From NCBI RefSeq assembly GCF_037546065.1, contig NZ_JAWMWG010000001.1:806001-870000 (forward strand): a stretch of 64,000 nt of DNA, given 5' to 3'. Below the pieces are notes generated by a model. It ran no database searches. It saw only the letters and a list, made by a program, of their open reading frames with translations, and was not told the DNA's origin. Made by a program: the position numbers and the translations under genes. Below, in pieces: positions 42,312-49,924 of this stretch. Position 1 is the first letter of the stretch, and every line of letters starts with the position of its first letter. Source of the DNA: Holzapfeliella saturejae (GTDB lineage: Bacteria; Bacillota; Bacilli; Lactobacillales; Lactobacillaceae).

Positions 42312-42746
42312 ATGAAACGAGTAACAACATTGGGGTTATTAATGTCAATAGGGATTTTATTTGTGGGATGTTCAACTAATAACGAACAAACTCAACAAAT
42401 TAATATTCCTGAAAATCAACTATTTGAAAATCAAAAATATATTTCTAAAGATGAATTTGAAATTCCTGATAGAGGTAAAATTACAGTTTTAAATCAGGGT
42501 ATAACTCAAGATGATGATGGTGCTGATGTGTATCAATTATCTTTGAAACAGGAATTATCACCTAAAGAAAATGATATTATAGGGTTGAATTTTGAACAAA
42601 ATGGTCAAACACAATTAAAAAAAACAATAGGTTATTATCAATATGAAACAAAAATTATTTCATTAGTTAATAAAACTAATCCTATTATTTTTTCAATCAA
42701 GCAAGGTGACAAAATAATAGCTGAAAAAAGTTATTCTGTTCGTTAG
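42312..42746 (+). CDS. Small lipoprotein, cluster member 6 (block copy B2, chimeric)
   Basis: A 144-residue predicted lipoprotein starting at ATG 42312 after GAGGGG, with lipobox FVGC (C20). The leader and signal peptide (MKRVTTLGLLM) resemble member 4 (MKRLATVGLLI), but the mature part (ISKDEFEIPDRGKITVLNQG, then TQDDDGADVYQLSLK) resembles member 1. It therefore looks like a recombinant between two family members. A longer frame from 42228 is unsupported. Function unknown. Confidence 0.74.
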   Translation: MKRVTTLGLLMSIGILFVGCSTNNEQTQQINIPENQLFENQKYISKDEFEIPDRGKITVLNQGITQDDDGADVYQLSLKQELSPKENDIIGLNFEQNGQTQLKKTIGYYQYETKIISLVNKTNPIIFSIKQGDKIIAEKSYSVR

Positions 42747-42766
42747 TTTTTAAAGGGAATAAAAAT

Positions 42767-43594
42767 ATGAAAGATAAAATTACAGCCCAACTATTATCAA
42801 AAAAATTATGTACAATCAAGAAAAATAAACAAGTTGATATTAGTGACGAAGAGGTTAACTGGTTAGTTCAACATATTGGTGATAAAGACCAAAAAATTAG
42901 AGATGGTTTAGTTTATCAATTTCTAACGTTAGGCTTAGTGTCTAATTTATTCACTCTTAAACAACATAACAATATACATAAAGAAATTATTGATAAGAAA
43001 TTAATTTTTCAGAATATTAATAAAAAATCATATTATACGCTGACAAGAAGTTTTACGGCTCTTATAAGTGGAACTTTGTTATATGTTGATGATGATCAAA
43101 CTAGCATTTACTATCAAAAACTATCCCCCAAAGGTAGGTGCTATTTGATGCAATCATCAATTGATTATTTAAATAATGAAAAAGATATAACAGGATATTC
43201 TGAAAAATACGGCTGGGTTCACGCTATGGCACATGCTGGAGATTACTTATCAGCTACTATTTCACATAGTCAATTTTCTGAATCTTGGGTTCCAGAAGTA
43301 CTTCAAGCTATCAAGAATGTTGTTTTTGCTATAAAAGTTCCATTTATAGATGAGGAAGAAAAAAGAATAGCTGAGGCTTTAGTACAAGGAATTTTAAACC
43401 ATCGTATTTCTCAATCACAGTTATCAGAGTGGATATCAACATTTTCTTTTGATTTATCCAATCAATCAGCGTATTATCAATTAATGATTTTCAAAAATAT
43501 GTTAGCGTATATTTACTTTCATCTAAGAAAACATCAATTTGGAATAAGTTCAAAACTTATCGAAGGGTTATTTAAGGTGTTGGAAGAATATTAG
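42767..43594 (+). CDS. DUF2785 domain protein
   Basis: A 275-residue soluble, mainly helical protein. The segment EKYGWVHAMAHAGDYLSATI matches the DUF2785 signature (GW-x-HA-x-AH-x-x-D-x-L); the rest is of the usual length. There is no signal peptide, so it is cytosolic although it lies between lipoprotein genes. Function of the family is unknown. It begins 20 bases after member 6 and ends 1 base before member 7, so it belongs to the same transcript. ATG 42767 follows AAAGGGA. Confidence 0.8.
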   Translation: MKDKITAQLLSKKLCTIKKNKQVDISDEEVNWLVQHIGDKDQKIRDGLVYQFLTLGLVSNLFTLKQHNNIHKEIIDKKLIFQNINKKSYYTLTRSFTALISGTLLYVDDDQTSIYYQKLSPKGRCYLMQSSIDYLNNEKDITGYSEKYGWVHAMAHAGDYLSATISHSQFSESWVPEVLQAIKNVVFAIKVPFIDEEEKRIAEALVQGILNHRISQSQLSEWISTFSFDLSNQSAYYQLMIFKNMLAYIYFHLRKHQFGISSKLIEGLFKVLEEY

Positions 43595-43595
43595 A

Positions 43596-44006
43596 ATGAA
43601 GCATAAAATAATTACAGGGTTGCTTTTATTTGTAATATCAGTGTTTGTAACTGCCTGTTCAATGAATAATGAAGCACAATTACCTCAAAAATATGTGAGC
43701 AAAGAAGAAATTGACATCTTAAATACTGGAAAAATAGAGGTTATTAATCAAGGATTTGCCAAGGATGATGAAGGTAGATTGGTTATTAGATTTTTTACTA
43801 AATTTAATGACGGTAGTCCAGATATTGGGGTAGAAACGGTAAACACACAGTTTATCAATCTAGAACAAAATTCAGCGGGCAAGTATACTACAGTTACCGC
43901 TAGTCTAGAAGATAGCAATAAACCAATCACGCTAAAATTGACTTCAACTAAAAATAATATCATTTATTTTGATAGAAATTATTACTTTAATGGGCAAACT
44001 GATTAG
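43596..44006 (+). CDS. Small lipoprotein, cluster member 7
   Basis: A 136-residue predicted lipoprotein with lipobox VTAC (C21). It has YVSKEEIDILNTGKIEVINQ, GFAKDDEGR and the terminal pattern NKPITLKLTSTKNNIIYFDR followed by NYYFNG, so it belongs to the same family as the other six. It immediately follows the DUF2785 gene. Function unknown. Confidence 0.75.
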   Translation: MKHKIITGLLLFVISVFVTACSMNNEAQLPQKYVSKEEIDILNTGKIEVINQGFAKDDEGRLVIRFFTKFNDGSPDIGVETVNTQFINLEQNSAGKYTTVTASLEDSNKPITLKLTSTKNNIIYFDRNYYFNGQTD

Positions 44007-44116
44007 CAAATGGCAGATAGTGATAAAGTAAGTATATAACAGTTTTTCAAACTTTTCAGTTGCATTAATGAAATTTACTTCTATAATAGGGCCTATCATC
44101 AAAGGAGGAACGAGTA

Positions 44117-44443
44117 ATGACTAAAGAATTTAGTATTCAGTTGGATGAGCAAACGTATGAACAAGTTGTTCAAGTTGCACAGTCTAAAAATTTATCAGTT
44201 AGTGACTATGTTCGTAGACTAGTTGTTGATCATTTACCTAATCCAAGCTTTGAATCTCGGCAAATTATCGGCAGAATTATTCAAGGGGAAAAATTAGATG
44301 AGAAAAACAATCTGGTAGAGGTATCTGGCATTTATTATCGTTACCATTTAGAAAATCCTTATCAAAGCAAACTCAAACAATACAACTATCAAATTACTAA
44401 TAATGATGGGAACCAGCTTTATTTAAAACAATTATCTAATTAA
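44117..44443 (+). CDS. Ribbon-helix-helix-type protein, possible regulator
   Basis: A 108-residue protein whose first ~45 residues (KEFSIQLDEQTYEQVVQVAQ then SKNLSVSDYVRRLVVDHL) have the strand-helix-helix layout of CopG/Arc-like ribbon-helix-helix DNA-binding domains. The C-terminal half is beta-rich with no recognised domain. ATG 44117 follows AAAGGAGG. It starts 21 bases before the SPFH gene, so it may regulate that gene or function with it; this is an inference. Confidence 0.65.
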   Translation: MTKEFSIQLDEQTYEQVVQVAQSKNLSVSDYVRRLVVDHLPNPSFESRQIIGRIIQGEKLDEKNNLVEVSGIYYRYHLENPYQSKLKQYNYQITNNDGNQLYLKQLSN

Positions 44444-44464
44444 TTATATTTGGAGGACAATATT

Positions 44465-45322
44465 ATGGCATTTGGAATCAAAATCGTACCACAGAATTCA
44501 CAAGGACTAGTTGAAACACTTGGAAAGTATAGTCACAGCGTTGAGTCTGGCTTACATTTTTATATTCCGTTTATTCAACGTATTCGTAAAGTTAGTTTAG
44601 CAATGGCACCATTATCATTGCCTAATTATTCAATTATTACTAAAGACAACGCAGATGTTTCGGCCAGTGTTACTTTAAATTATCACGTCACAAGTGCTGT
44701 TAAATATCAGTATGAAAATACGGATTCAGTAGAATCGATGGCTCAACTTGTTCGTGGTCATTTACGTGATATTATTGGTCGTATGGATCTAAATGAAGCG
44801 TTAGGTTCAACAGCTAAAATCAATCAAGAACTAGCTATTGCAATTGGTGATTTAACTAATACATATGGAATTAATGTGGACAGAATTAATATTGATGAAC
44901 TAACACCATCAAAAGCAATTCAAACCGCTATGGATAAACAATTGACAGCAGACCGTGAAAGAGTAGCATCTATTGCTAAAGCTGAAGGGGAAGCTAAATC
45001 AATTGAACTAACAACTAAGGCTAAAAATGAAGCGATGATTGCAACATCAAAAGCAGAAGCTGATTCAACTAAGATTCGTGCTAATGCTGAAAAATATCGT
45101 ATTGATACGATTCAATCAGGGCTGGCTAATGCTGATGATCGTTACTTCCAAAACCAATCAATTAATGCGTATTCAGATCTAGCTAAATCAAAATCTAACA
45201 TGGTTGTTGTTCCAAGTGATAACGCTCAAACTTATGGCCAAATTCCTGGTCTTGCGAAGGTGTTTAAAGAAAGTACCAAAGAAGATAAAAAAGAAAAATC
45301 ATCAGAACAAAATGAGAAATAA
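44465..45322 (+). CDS. SPFH/band 7 domain protein
   Basis: A 285-residue stomatin/prohibitin-like protein. The SPFH domain spans about residues 5-170 (VPQNSQGLVETLGKYSHSVE, IITKDNADVSASVTLNYHVT), followed by an Ala/Glu/Lys-rich coiled coil (about 165-220, AKAEGEAKSIELTTKAKNEA) and a Lys/Glu-rich tail. There is no N-terminal transmembrane helix; membrane contact would have to come from the short hydrophobic start MAFGIKIVP or from partners. Such proteins form ring- or cage-like assemblies on membrane microdomains. ATG 44465 follows TGGAGG. The NfeD-like partner often found beside such genes is absent. Confidence 0.88.
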   Translation: MAFGIKIVPQNSQGLVETLGKYSHSVESGLHFYIPFIQRIRKVSLAMAPLSLPNYSIITKDNADVSASVTLNYHVTSAVKYQYENTDSVESMAQLVRGHLRDIIGRMDLNEALGSTAKINQELAIAIGDLTNTYGINVDRINIDELTPSKAIQTAMDKQLTADRERVASIAKAEGEAKSIELTTKAKNEAMIATSKAEADSTKIRANAEKYRIDTIQSGLANADDRYFQNQSINAYSDLAKSKSNMVVVPSDNAQTYGQIPGLAKVFKESTKEDKKEKSSEQNEK

Positions 45323-45335
45323 TTAACTAGCAAAA

Positions 45336-45370
45336 GATTCGGTAAATTGAAATTTACCGGATTTTTTATT
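45336..45370 (+). terminator. Terminator after the SPFH gene
   Basis: ATTCGGTAAAT, loop TGAA, ATTTACCGGAT (one G-U pair), then TTTTTATT. Confidence 0.85.
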
Positions 45371-45468
45371 CTTGTTCATAACATGTGAGATGGCATTTGA
45401 TTACAGTTAGTTTTATATGTTACTATTCTTTAATACAATATTTTTATATGAAGAAAGAGGAACAAAGC

Positions 45469-48165
45469 TTGAGCAAAAAAGTAATACTAAGTGCAGGAAT
45501 CGCATTGACCAGTTTATTTTTAATGAATAATCAAAAGGTAGATGCTGCAACTAAAGATGTTACTAGTCTTGAAAGACCTTCTTGGGTCTTTGATACTGGG
45601 ATGACTCGAGGTATGAATCATGATCGACAAGATCTCGGATTTATATTGAATAAAGGATCTCAAATAAAAATTCGTAAAGTATCGAATAATGATGGTTACA
45701 ATAATGCAACATTATGGCTGTTAAATGACAGTAGTAAAACAGAAAAAAATTATACACTGACAACTGACTGGCAAACAATAAATGTTGATAATATATCCGT
45801 TCCATTTATTAATACACCTTACGGCCAAAACAACTTAGAAGTAGAGTATGATGTTGTACAAGGAAAAACCACCGATCTACCTATTTATAAAAAAGGTGAT
45901 AATCAAACAGACTTTTTAGACCATTGGCAACAGTCAAATGCAGACTTTGCTATTATACAAGGTAATAAATTCCAATTGATGGTCAATACTAGTGAAAAAG
46001 ATAAGCTAAAAAAATTAAACGATTTTGCAAATCTTGATGAGTATATCGATTACCAAAACGAATTAATCACTTATTATGATCACATCATGGGTCTTAGTGA
46101 GAATAATCAAAGTCTCAATAAAATGCCAACTAATCGTTTTTTCCTCAAAGCAGATACTAGTGCTGGTGTTGGTGTAGGTGCATACTACAATGTTAATTAT
46201 ACCGCTAATGGTGGGAAATCAGTTGTTGATAGTTGGATGAAAAAGGGAAACTGGACAACTTTACATGAGCTGGGACACGGTTATCAACCAAACTACAGTA
46301 ACGGTAATAATAAGTCCTCAATGTATACAGGTGAAGTGTCAAATAATTTATTAGGAAATATGTATCTGCTTTCGCACTTTGGTAAGGAAAAAGTTGATAG
46401 TTCCTGGCTATATGATTATGGTCAAAAAGCTAAAACACAAGAAACTGTTTATCAAAGTATAGTTGAACAAAAGCAATCATACTCACAATTGCCAATAACT
46501 CAACGAGAACGATTAGTCATTTTAACAAATATTATTCAAAGTGCTGACATTAGTGTTTGGACAGAATTTAATGAGTGGTATCGAAAATCAGTAAGTGAAA
46601 ATAATCCAGCTATTCAACTGCCATTACCAGATTTGTTAAATATGTATTACAGTCAAGCTACCGGGCATGATTATACACCTGTATTTAATCAATTTGGAAT
46701 TAGCCTAACTCAAATTAATCAATCAGAAATTAACCGAAATTCAAGAGCTATTGTTTCGCCGCTTTCAAGTGTTGTCCCTAAATCTCAGCTTAATCAAGCT
46801 TCAACTATTTTAACTGGTCAAATAACTGATTCTATTTTTAATTTAGTAACTAATCAGCAGTTAAAACAATTAGGATTAAATGGCGGCACACTTACATTAA
46901 ATCTCAAGGTTAATTCTCAACAATTTAATGATTTAAAAGGGAAGACAATTGTCTTAAAAGACGGTTCTAATATTATTAAAAAAGCCAAAATCAATAGTGA
47001 TGCTGTTGATTTTGGCAAAGTTGATAATGGTGCTTATTCAGTTGAAATTATTGATGCGCCAATTAATATTAGTTTGGGTACAAACTATGTTTATGTTAAA
47101 GAGAGCCAAAATCAAACGAGCATTGCCGTTTCTGATAACAAGTATGGCAACTTATTGAGCCAACCCATTACCTTAAAAGGAATAAGTAATCGTGATTTTG
47201 CTTATATTACGCCTAACTTTGATACTAATAGTTTAACCATTAATACACTAAAAGTTAATCAATTACATCCATACTTTAATCGTTATGCACAAGTGAAAGT
47301 AACAGATAACCAGGGCAATGTTGTATTTGATAAAGAATTTAATGGTAAAATAAACAACGCTGCTGAATCAATTAATGTACCTCTTAAAGAAGGGGATCAA
47401 ATTGAAATTTATCATACAGAGACTCAAACAAGACTAACATCTAATATTTCATCACTTGTTAATACTACTGCTAAGAATAATACTAATAAATTGGTTGTCA
47501 AAAATGGCTATTTAGAAAATGCTGAAACACATAATAATGGTATTCGTGAAACAATTAGCCAAGCAATTCAAGATTTTAAAAATGATAATCAGCTTAGCCA
47601 ATTAAATGTATCTACTTTGAAAAAGGACATTATTTTAAGCTTGGATTTATTATCTCAAGATGAGAGAAATAAAATACTTAAAGACAATACTGAATTATTA
47701 ACTATTAAAGCACCAGCTAAAGAATATACATCAGCTATTACTTTAACCGATAATAATCAAACTGATTTTGCAGAAATTAAAACAAATATAGCAAATGGTG
47801 ATTTAGCAGTTCAATTAAATAATTTATCCAATCCAAAATTAAATACCTATCTTGAAATTTTAGATGAAAATGGCAAATCTGTTTATCAAAATCTTATTTC
47901 TAATCAATCAAAATTAGCAACAGATGAGTTGACCTTGAAATCAGGTTATCAAATCAAAATAATGCAACCTGATAATTATTCATCAAACATCGTAAATTCA
48001 TCACAACAGATTCAAGGGACTCAAACATATTTCGTTCAAGATAATCGACTAATTAGTCAGACAGAAAAATCTGTGAAAGATAAAATTATGAGTGTAGGAA
48101 AAAATTTAACCAATTCAAAACAATCAAATGCTAAGCAACTAAGTGTAAAAAAAACAGTTAGCTAG
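45469..48165 (+). CDS. Secreted M60-type metallopeptidase, C-terminus lost by frameshift
   Basis: An 898-residue secreted protein. TTG 45469 is preceded by AAAGAGG and gives a signal peptide (MSKKVILSAGIALTSLFLMN) with likely cleavage after VDA (about residue 26). The catalytic zinc motif is HELGH (266-270) with a downstream Glu at 289, fitting HExxHx(8-28)E of the M60/enhancin-like family, whose members cleave mucin-type glycoproteins. After about residue 480 the protein continues with repeated beta-domains like the mucin/carbohydrate-binding modules found in such proteins. The frame stops at 48163-48165, just after an A8 tract (48147-48154), while the third module continues in another frame to 48589. 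ATG 45385 and ATG 45448 are weaker starts. Confidence 0.82.
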   Translation: MSKKVILSAGIALTSLFLMNNQKVDAATKDVTSLERPSWVFDTGMTRGMNHDRQDLGFILNKGSQIKIRKVSNNDGYNNATLWLLNDSSKTEKNYTLTTDWQTINVDNISVPFINTPYGQNNLEVEYDVVQGKTTDLPIYKKGDNQTDFLDHWQQSNADFAIIQGNKFQLMVNTSEKDKLKKLNDFANLDEYIDYQNELITYYDHIMGLSENNQSLNKMPTNRFFLKADTSAGVGVGAYYNVNYTANGGKSVVDSWMKKGNWTTLHELGHGYQPNYSNGNNKSSMYTGEVSNNLLGNMYLLSHFGKEKVDSSWLYDYGQKAKTQETVYQSIVEQKQSYSQLPITQRERLVILTNIIQSADISVWTEFNEWYRKSVSENNPAIQLPLPDLLNMYYSQATGHDYTPVFNQFGISLTQINQSEINRNSRAIVSPLSSVVPKSQLNQASTILTGQITDSIFNLVTNQQLKQLGLNGGTLTLNLKVNSQQFNDLKGKTIVLKDGSNIIKKAKINSDAVDFGKVDNGAYSVEIIDAPINISLGTNYVYVKESQNQTSIAVSDNKYGNLLSQPITLKGISNRDFAYITPNFDTNSLTINTLKVNQLHPYFNRYAQVKVTDNQGNVVFDKEFNGKINNAAESINVPLKEGDQIEIYHTETQTRLTSNISSLVNTTAKNNTNKLVVKNGYLENAETHNNGIRETISQAIQDFKNDNQLSQLNVSTLKKDIILSLDLLSQDERNKILKDNTELLTIKAPAKEYTSAITLTDNNQTDFAEIKTNIANGDLAVQLNNLSNPKLNTYLEILDENGKSVYQNLISNQSKLATDELTLKSGYQIKIMQPDNYSSNIVNSSQQIQGTQTYFVQDNRLISQTEKSVKDKIMSVGKNLTNSKQSNAKQLSVKKTVS

Positions 48166-48589
48166 AAAAATTGCACAATCTGATTTAGCTAACACAGATA
48201 AAGATAATTTTATGAAGCAATTTGATTTGAATAGAAATGATATTATAAATGATACGATTACAGTAAATAGCCGTAACAAAAAACCTGTTATTCAATTAAT
48301 AACTAACAAAGATCAAAATCAAATGAAATTAAATATTGCTGCTAATAAGCCAAGAACAACATCTACAATTCAAATTTTAGATGAAAAAGGCAATCAAGTA
48401 GTTGATCGAGTTGTTGGTAACAGCGATGTTATTAATGAATCTATAAATACTGATTTAAAAGATAACTATACAATTAAAATCTCAAGTAGCTCATCAAGCT
48501 CAATAACAAGTACATTTAATCAATTCAATTCAAAACAAAAACAAGCAACATTTGTAGTTAAAAATAGCTATTTGAATTTAATTAACTAA
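48155..48589 (+). pseudogene. Out-of-frame C-terminal module of the M60 metallopeptidase
   Basis: Removing one A from the A8 tract joins the upstream frame to SVKKQLARKIAQSDLANTDK and on through MKQFDLNRND to FVVKNSYLNLIN, giving a continuous protein of about 1039 residues. The segment repeats the layout of the in-frame module before it (TLKKDIILSLDLLSQDERNK; LEILDENGKSVYQNL against IQILDEKGNQVVDRV; VVKNGYLEN against VVKNSYLN). There is no ribosome-binding site before the ATG at 48212, so it is not a separate gene. Confidence 0.78.
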
Positions 48590-48601
48590 TTTAATATAAA
48601 T

Positions 48602-48652
48602 AAAAACGAACTCGTGCTGAGAGAAACATTCTAAGCACAAGTTCGTTTTTTT
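48602..48652 (+). terminator. Terminator after the M60 metallopeptidase gene
   Basis: AAAACGAACT-C-GTGCT and AGCAC-A-AGTTCGTTTT around a 14-base loop, followed by Ts. Confidence 0.88.
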
Positions 48653-48804
48653 ATTTAACAATCCATCGAAACAGTGTTAATTATTTTTTTCTGTACAATT
48701 GTAATAGTTAGTATTTTTTATTAAATGTTTAAAATTGTCAGAAATCAAAATACCATATTAAATTTAATATCATTATTACTCTGATGTTTAACTATAAGCC
48801 CATT
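48653..48804. other. AT-rich intergenic sequence beside dif
   Basis: No gene. It contains the perfect 16-base palindrome ATATTAAATTTAATAT (48755-48770). Together with dif and flanking terminators this forms a ~300-base gene-free stretch at the presumed replication terminus. Confidence 0.5.
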
Positions 48805-48832
48805 ACTTCCGATAATATATATTATGTTAACC
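48805..48832 (+). other. dif: Candidate chromosome dimer resolution site dif
   Basis: A 28-base site with the XerC/XerD layout: left arm ACTTCCGATAA, centre TATATA, right arm TTATGTTAACC. The inner bases of the arms are complementary (ATAA/TTAT). The right arm begins TTATGTTAA like the XerD arm of E. coli dif, and about 24 of 28 bases match the Bacillus subtilis dif as I recall it. It lies in a gene-free gap between convergent genes, near the switch from mainly plus-strand to mainly minus-strand genes, as expected at the terminus. Both recombinases are encoded in this window. Confidence 0.88.
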
Positions 48833-48843
48833 TAAATATATAA

Positions 48844-48868
48844 GAAAAAAGCATTTTTCAATGCTTTA
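48844..48868 (-). terminator. Terminator of the minus-strand degV gene
   Basis: On the minus strand AAAGCATT, loop GAAA, AATGCTTT, then TTTT. Confidence 0.8.
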
Positions 48869-48888
48869 TCCCCCTACCTACTATTATA

Positions 48889-49785
48889 TTAATATAGCGG
48901 TTTCTTACCATCAACTAAATTGATTTTATCAATATCAATCATCCATGTCAACGCTATTGTTTTATCACCTAAGTGAGCTCCGATAATTGGACCGAATTCA
49001 CAAATTTCAATTGCTGCTTCAGGATGTTGTGCTTTGACATCATCGTATAAAGTTTCAGCTAATTTCTGATTGCTACTATGGTAAACCATAATTTTAACCG
49101 GATAAGAAAGTTCTTCAAGTTTTTCATTCATTAAACTAAAAATTTGTTTAACAGCTTTTTTAGTTGAACGAACTTTATCAAATGAAACGATTTTATACGT
49201 TTCATCATCAAATGTTAATAACGGTTTGATTTTAAGCATTGTTCCAACAAATGCTGAAGCATTACTCAAACGACCACCACGAACAAGATTCTTTAAATCG
49301 TCCAGTGCAAAAAGTTCATCAGTTGTATCTCTGATTTGATCTAGACGTTCAATAATTTGATCTGGTGTTAGTCCATTTTCAATCATTTTAGCAGCAGCTA
49401 AAACAAGATTTCCCATTAAACGAATGGTAATACGTGAATCGTATGGATATAAATTCAATTCTGGATAAGTCTCTTTAATGGTTTCGAGTGTTTGAACAGT
49501 ACCAGAGATAGTGCTTGCTAAATGAATTGAGATAATTGCTTCAAATCCTTCATCATGTAATCTTTGGTAAAGTTCAACTAATTGTCCGATTGAAGGCTGG
49601 CTAGTTTTAGGATAACTAGCACCTTGACGTTGCATTTCAAAAAGTTCTTCTGCAGTGATTGTTTCGTTCTCTAAATATTCCTTGTTATCAATGAAAACTG
49701 GCAAAGGAATAACTACAATCTGGTTATCTTCAATTTCTTTTTTAGTTAAATAACTCGTACTATCTGTAACAAGTGCTATTTTCAC
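48889..49785 (-). CDS. DegV family fatty-acid-binding protein (second copy)
   Basis: A 298-residue DegV/FakB-type protein with KIALVTDSTSYLT, YPKTSQPSIGQLVELYQRL and LVRGGRLSNASAFVGTMLKI. It differs considerably from the copy at 23831 (roughly the family core only), suggesting a different acyl preference. ATG 49785 has GAGG-type purines upstream. It is divergent from rqcH and is the first gene to the right of dif, transcribed towards it. Confidence 0.9.
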   Translation of the reverse strand: MKIALVTDSTSYLTKKEIEDNQIVVIPLPVFIDNKEYLENETITAEELFEMQRQGASYPKTSQPSIGQLVELYQRLHDEGFEAIISIHLASTISGTVQTLETIKETYPELNLYPYDSRITIRLMGNLVLAAAKMIENGLTPDQIIERLDQIRDTTDELFALDDLKNLVRGGRLSNASAFVGTMLKIKPLLTFDDETYKIVSFDKVRSTKKAVKQIFSLMNEKLEELSYPVKIMVYHSSNQKLAETLYDDVKAQHPEAAIEICEFGPIIGAHLGDKTIALTWMIDIDKINLVDGKKPLY

Positions 49786-49924
49786 TGTGTAATCCTCACC
49801 TATATCTTTTTTAGAATTTATTACAATTATATCATATTTATAGTGATAATCTACTAATTCAGGTTAATTGCCCTTTATCTAACCTACTAAAAATAGTAAA
49901 ATTAAGTGATTGGAGGTTTTTTAT

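Noticed and set aside
44465..44500. SPFH protein as a truncated gene missing its membrane helix
   Set aside because: Start codon and ribosome-binding site are good, and similar helix-less SPFH proteins occur in Lactobacillales as I recall them, so it is probably complete.
48212..48589. Separate small secreted protein
   Set aside because: No ribosome-binding site, no signal peptide, and clear continuity with the metallopeptidase modules after a one-base shift.
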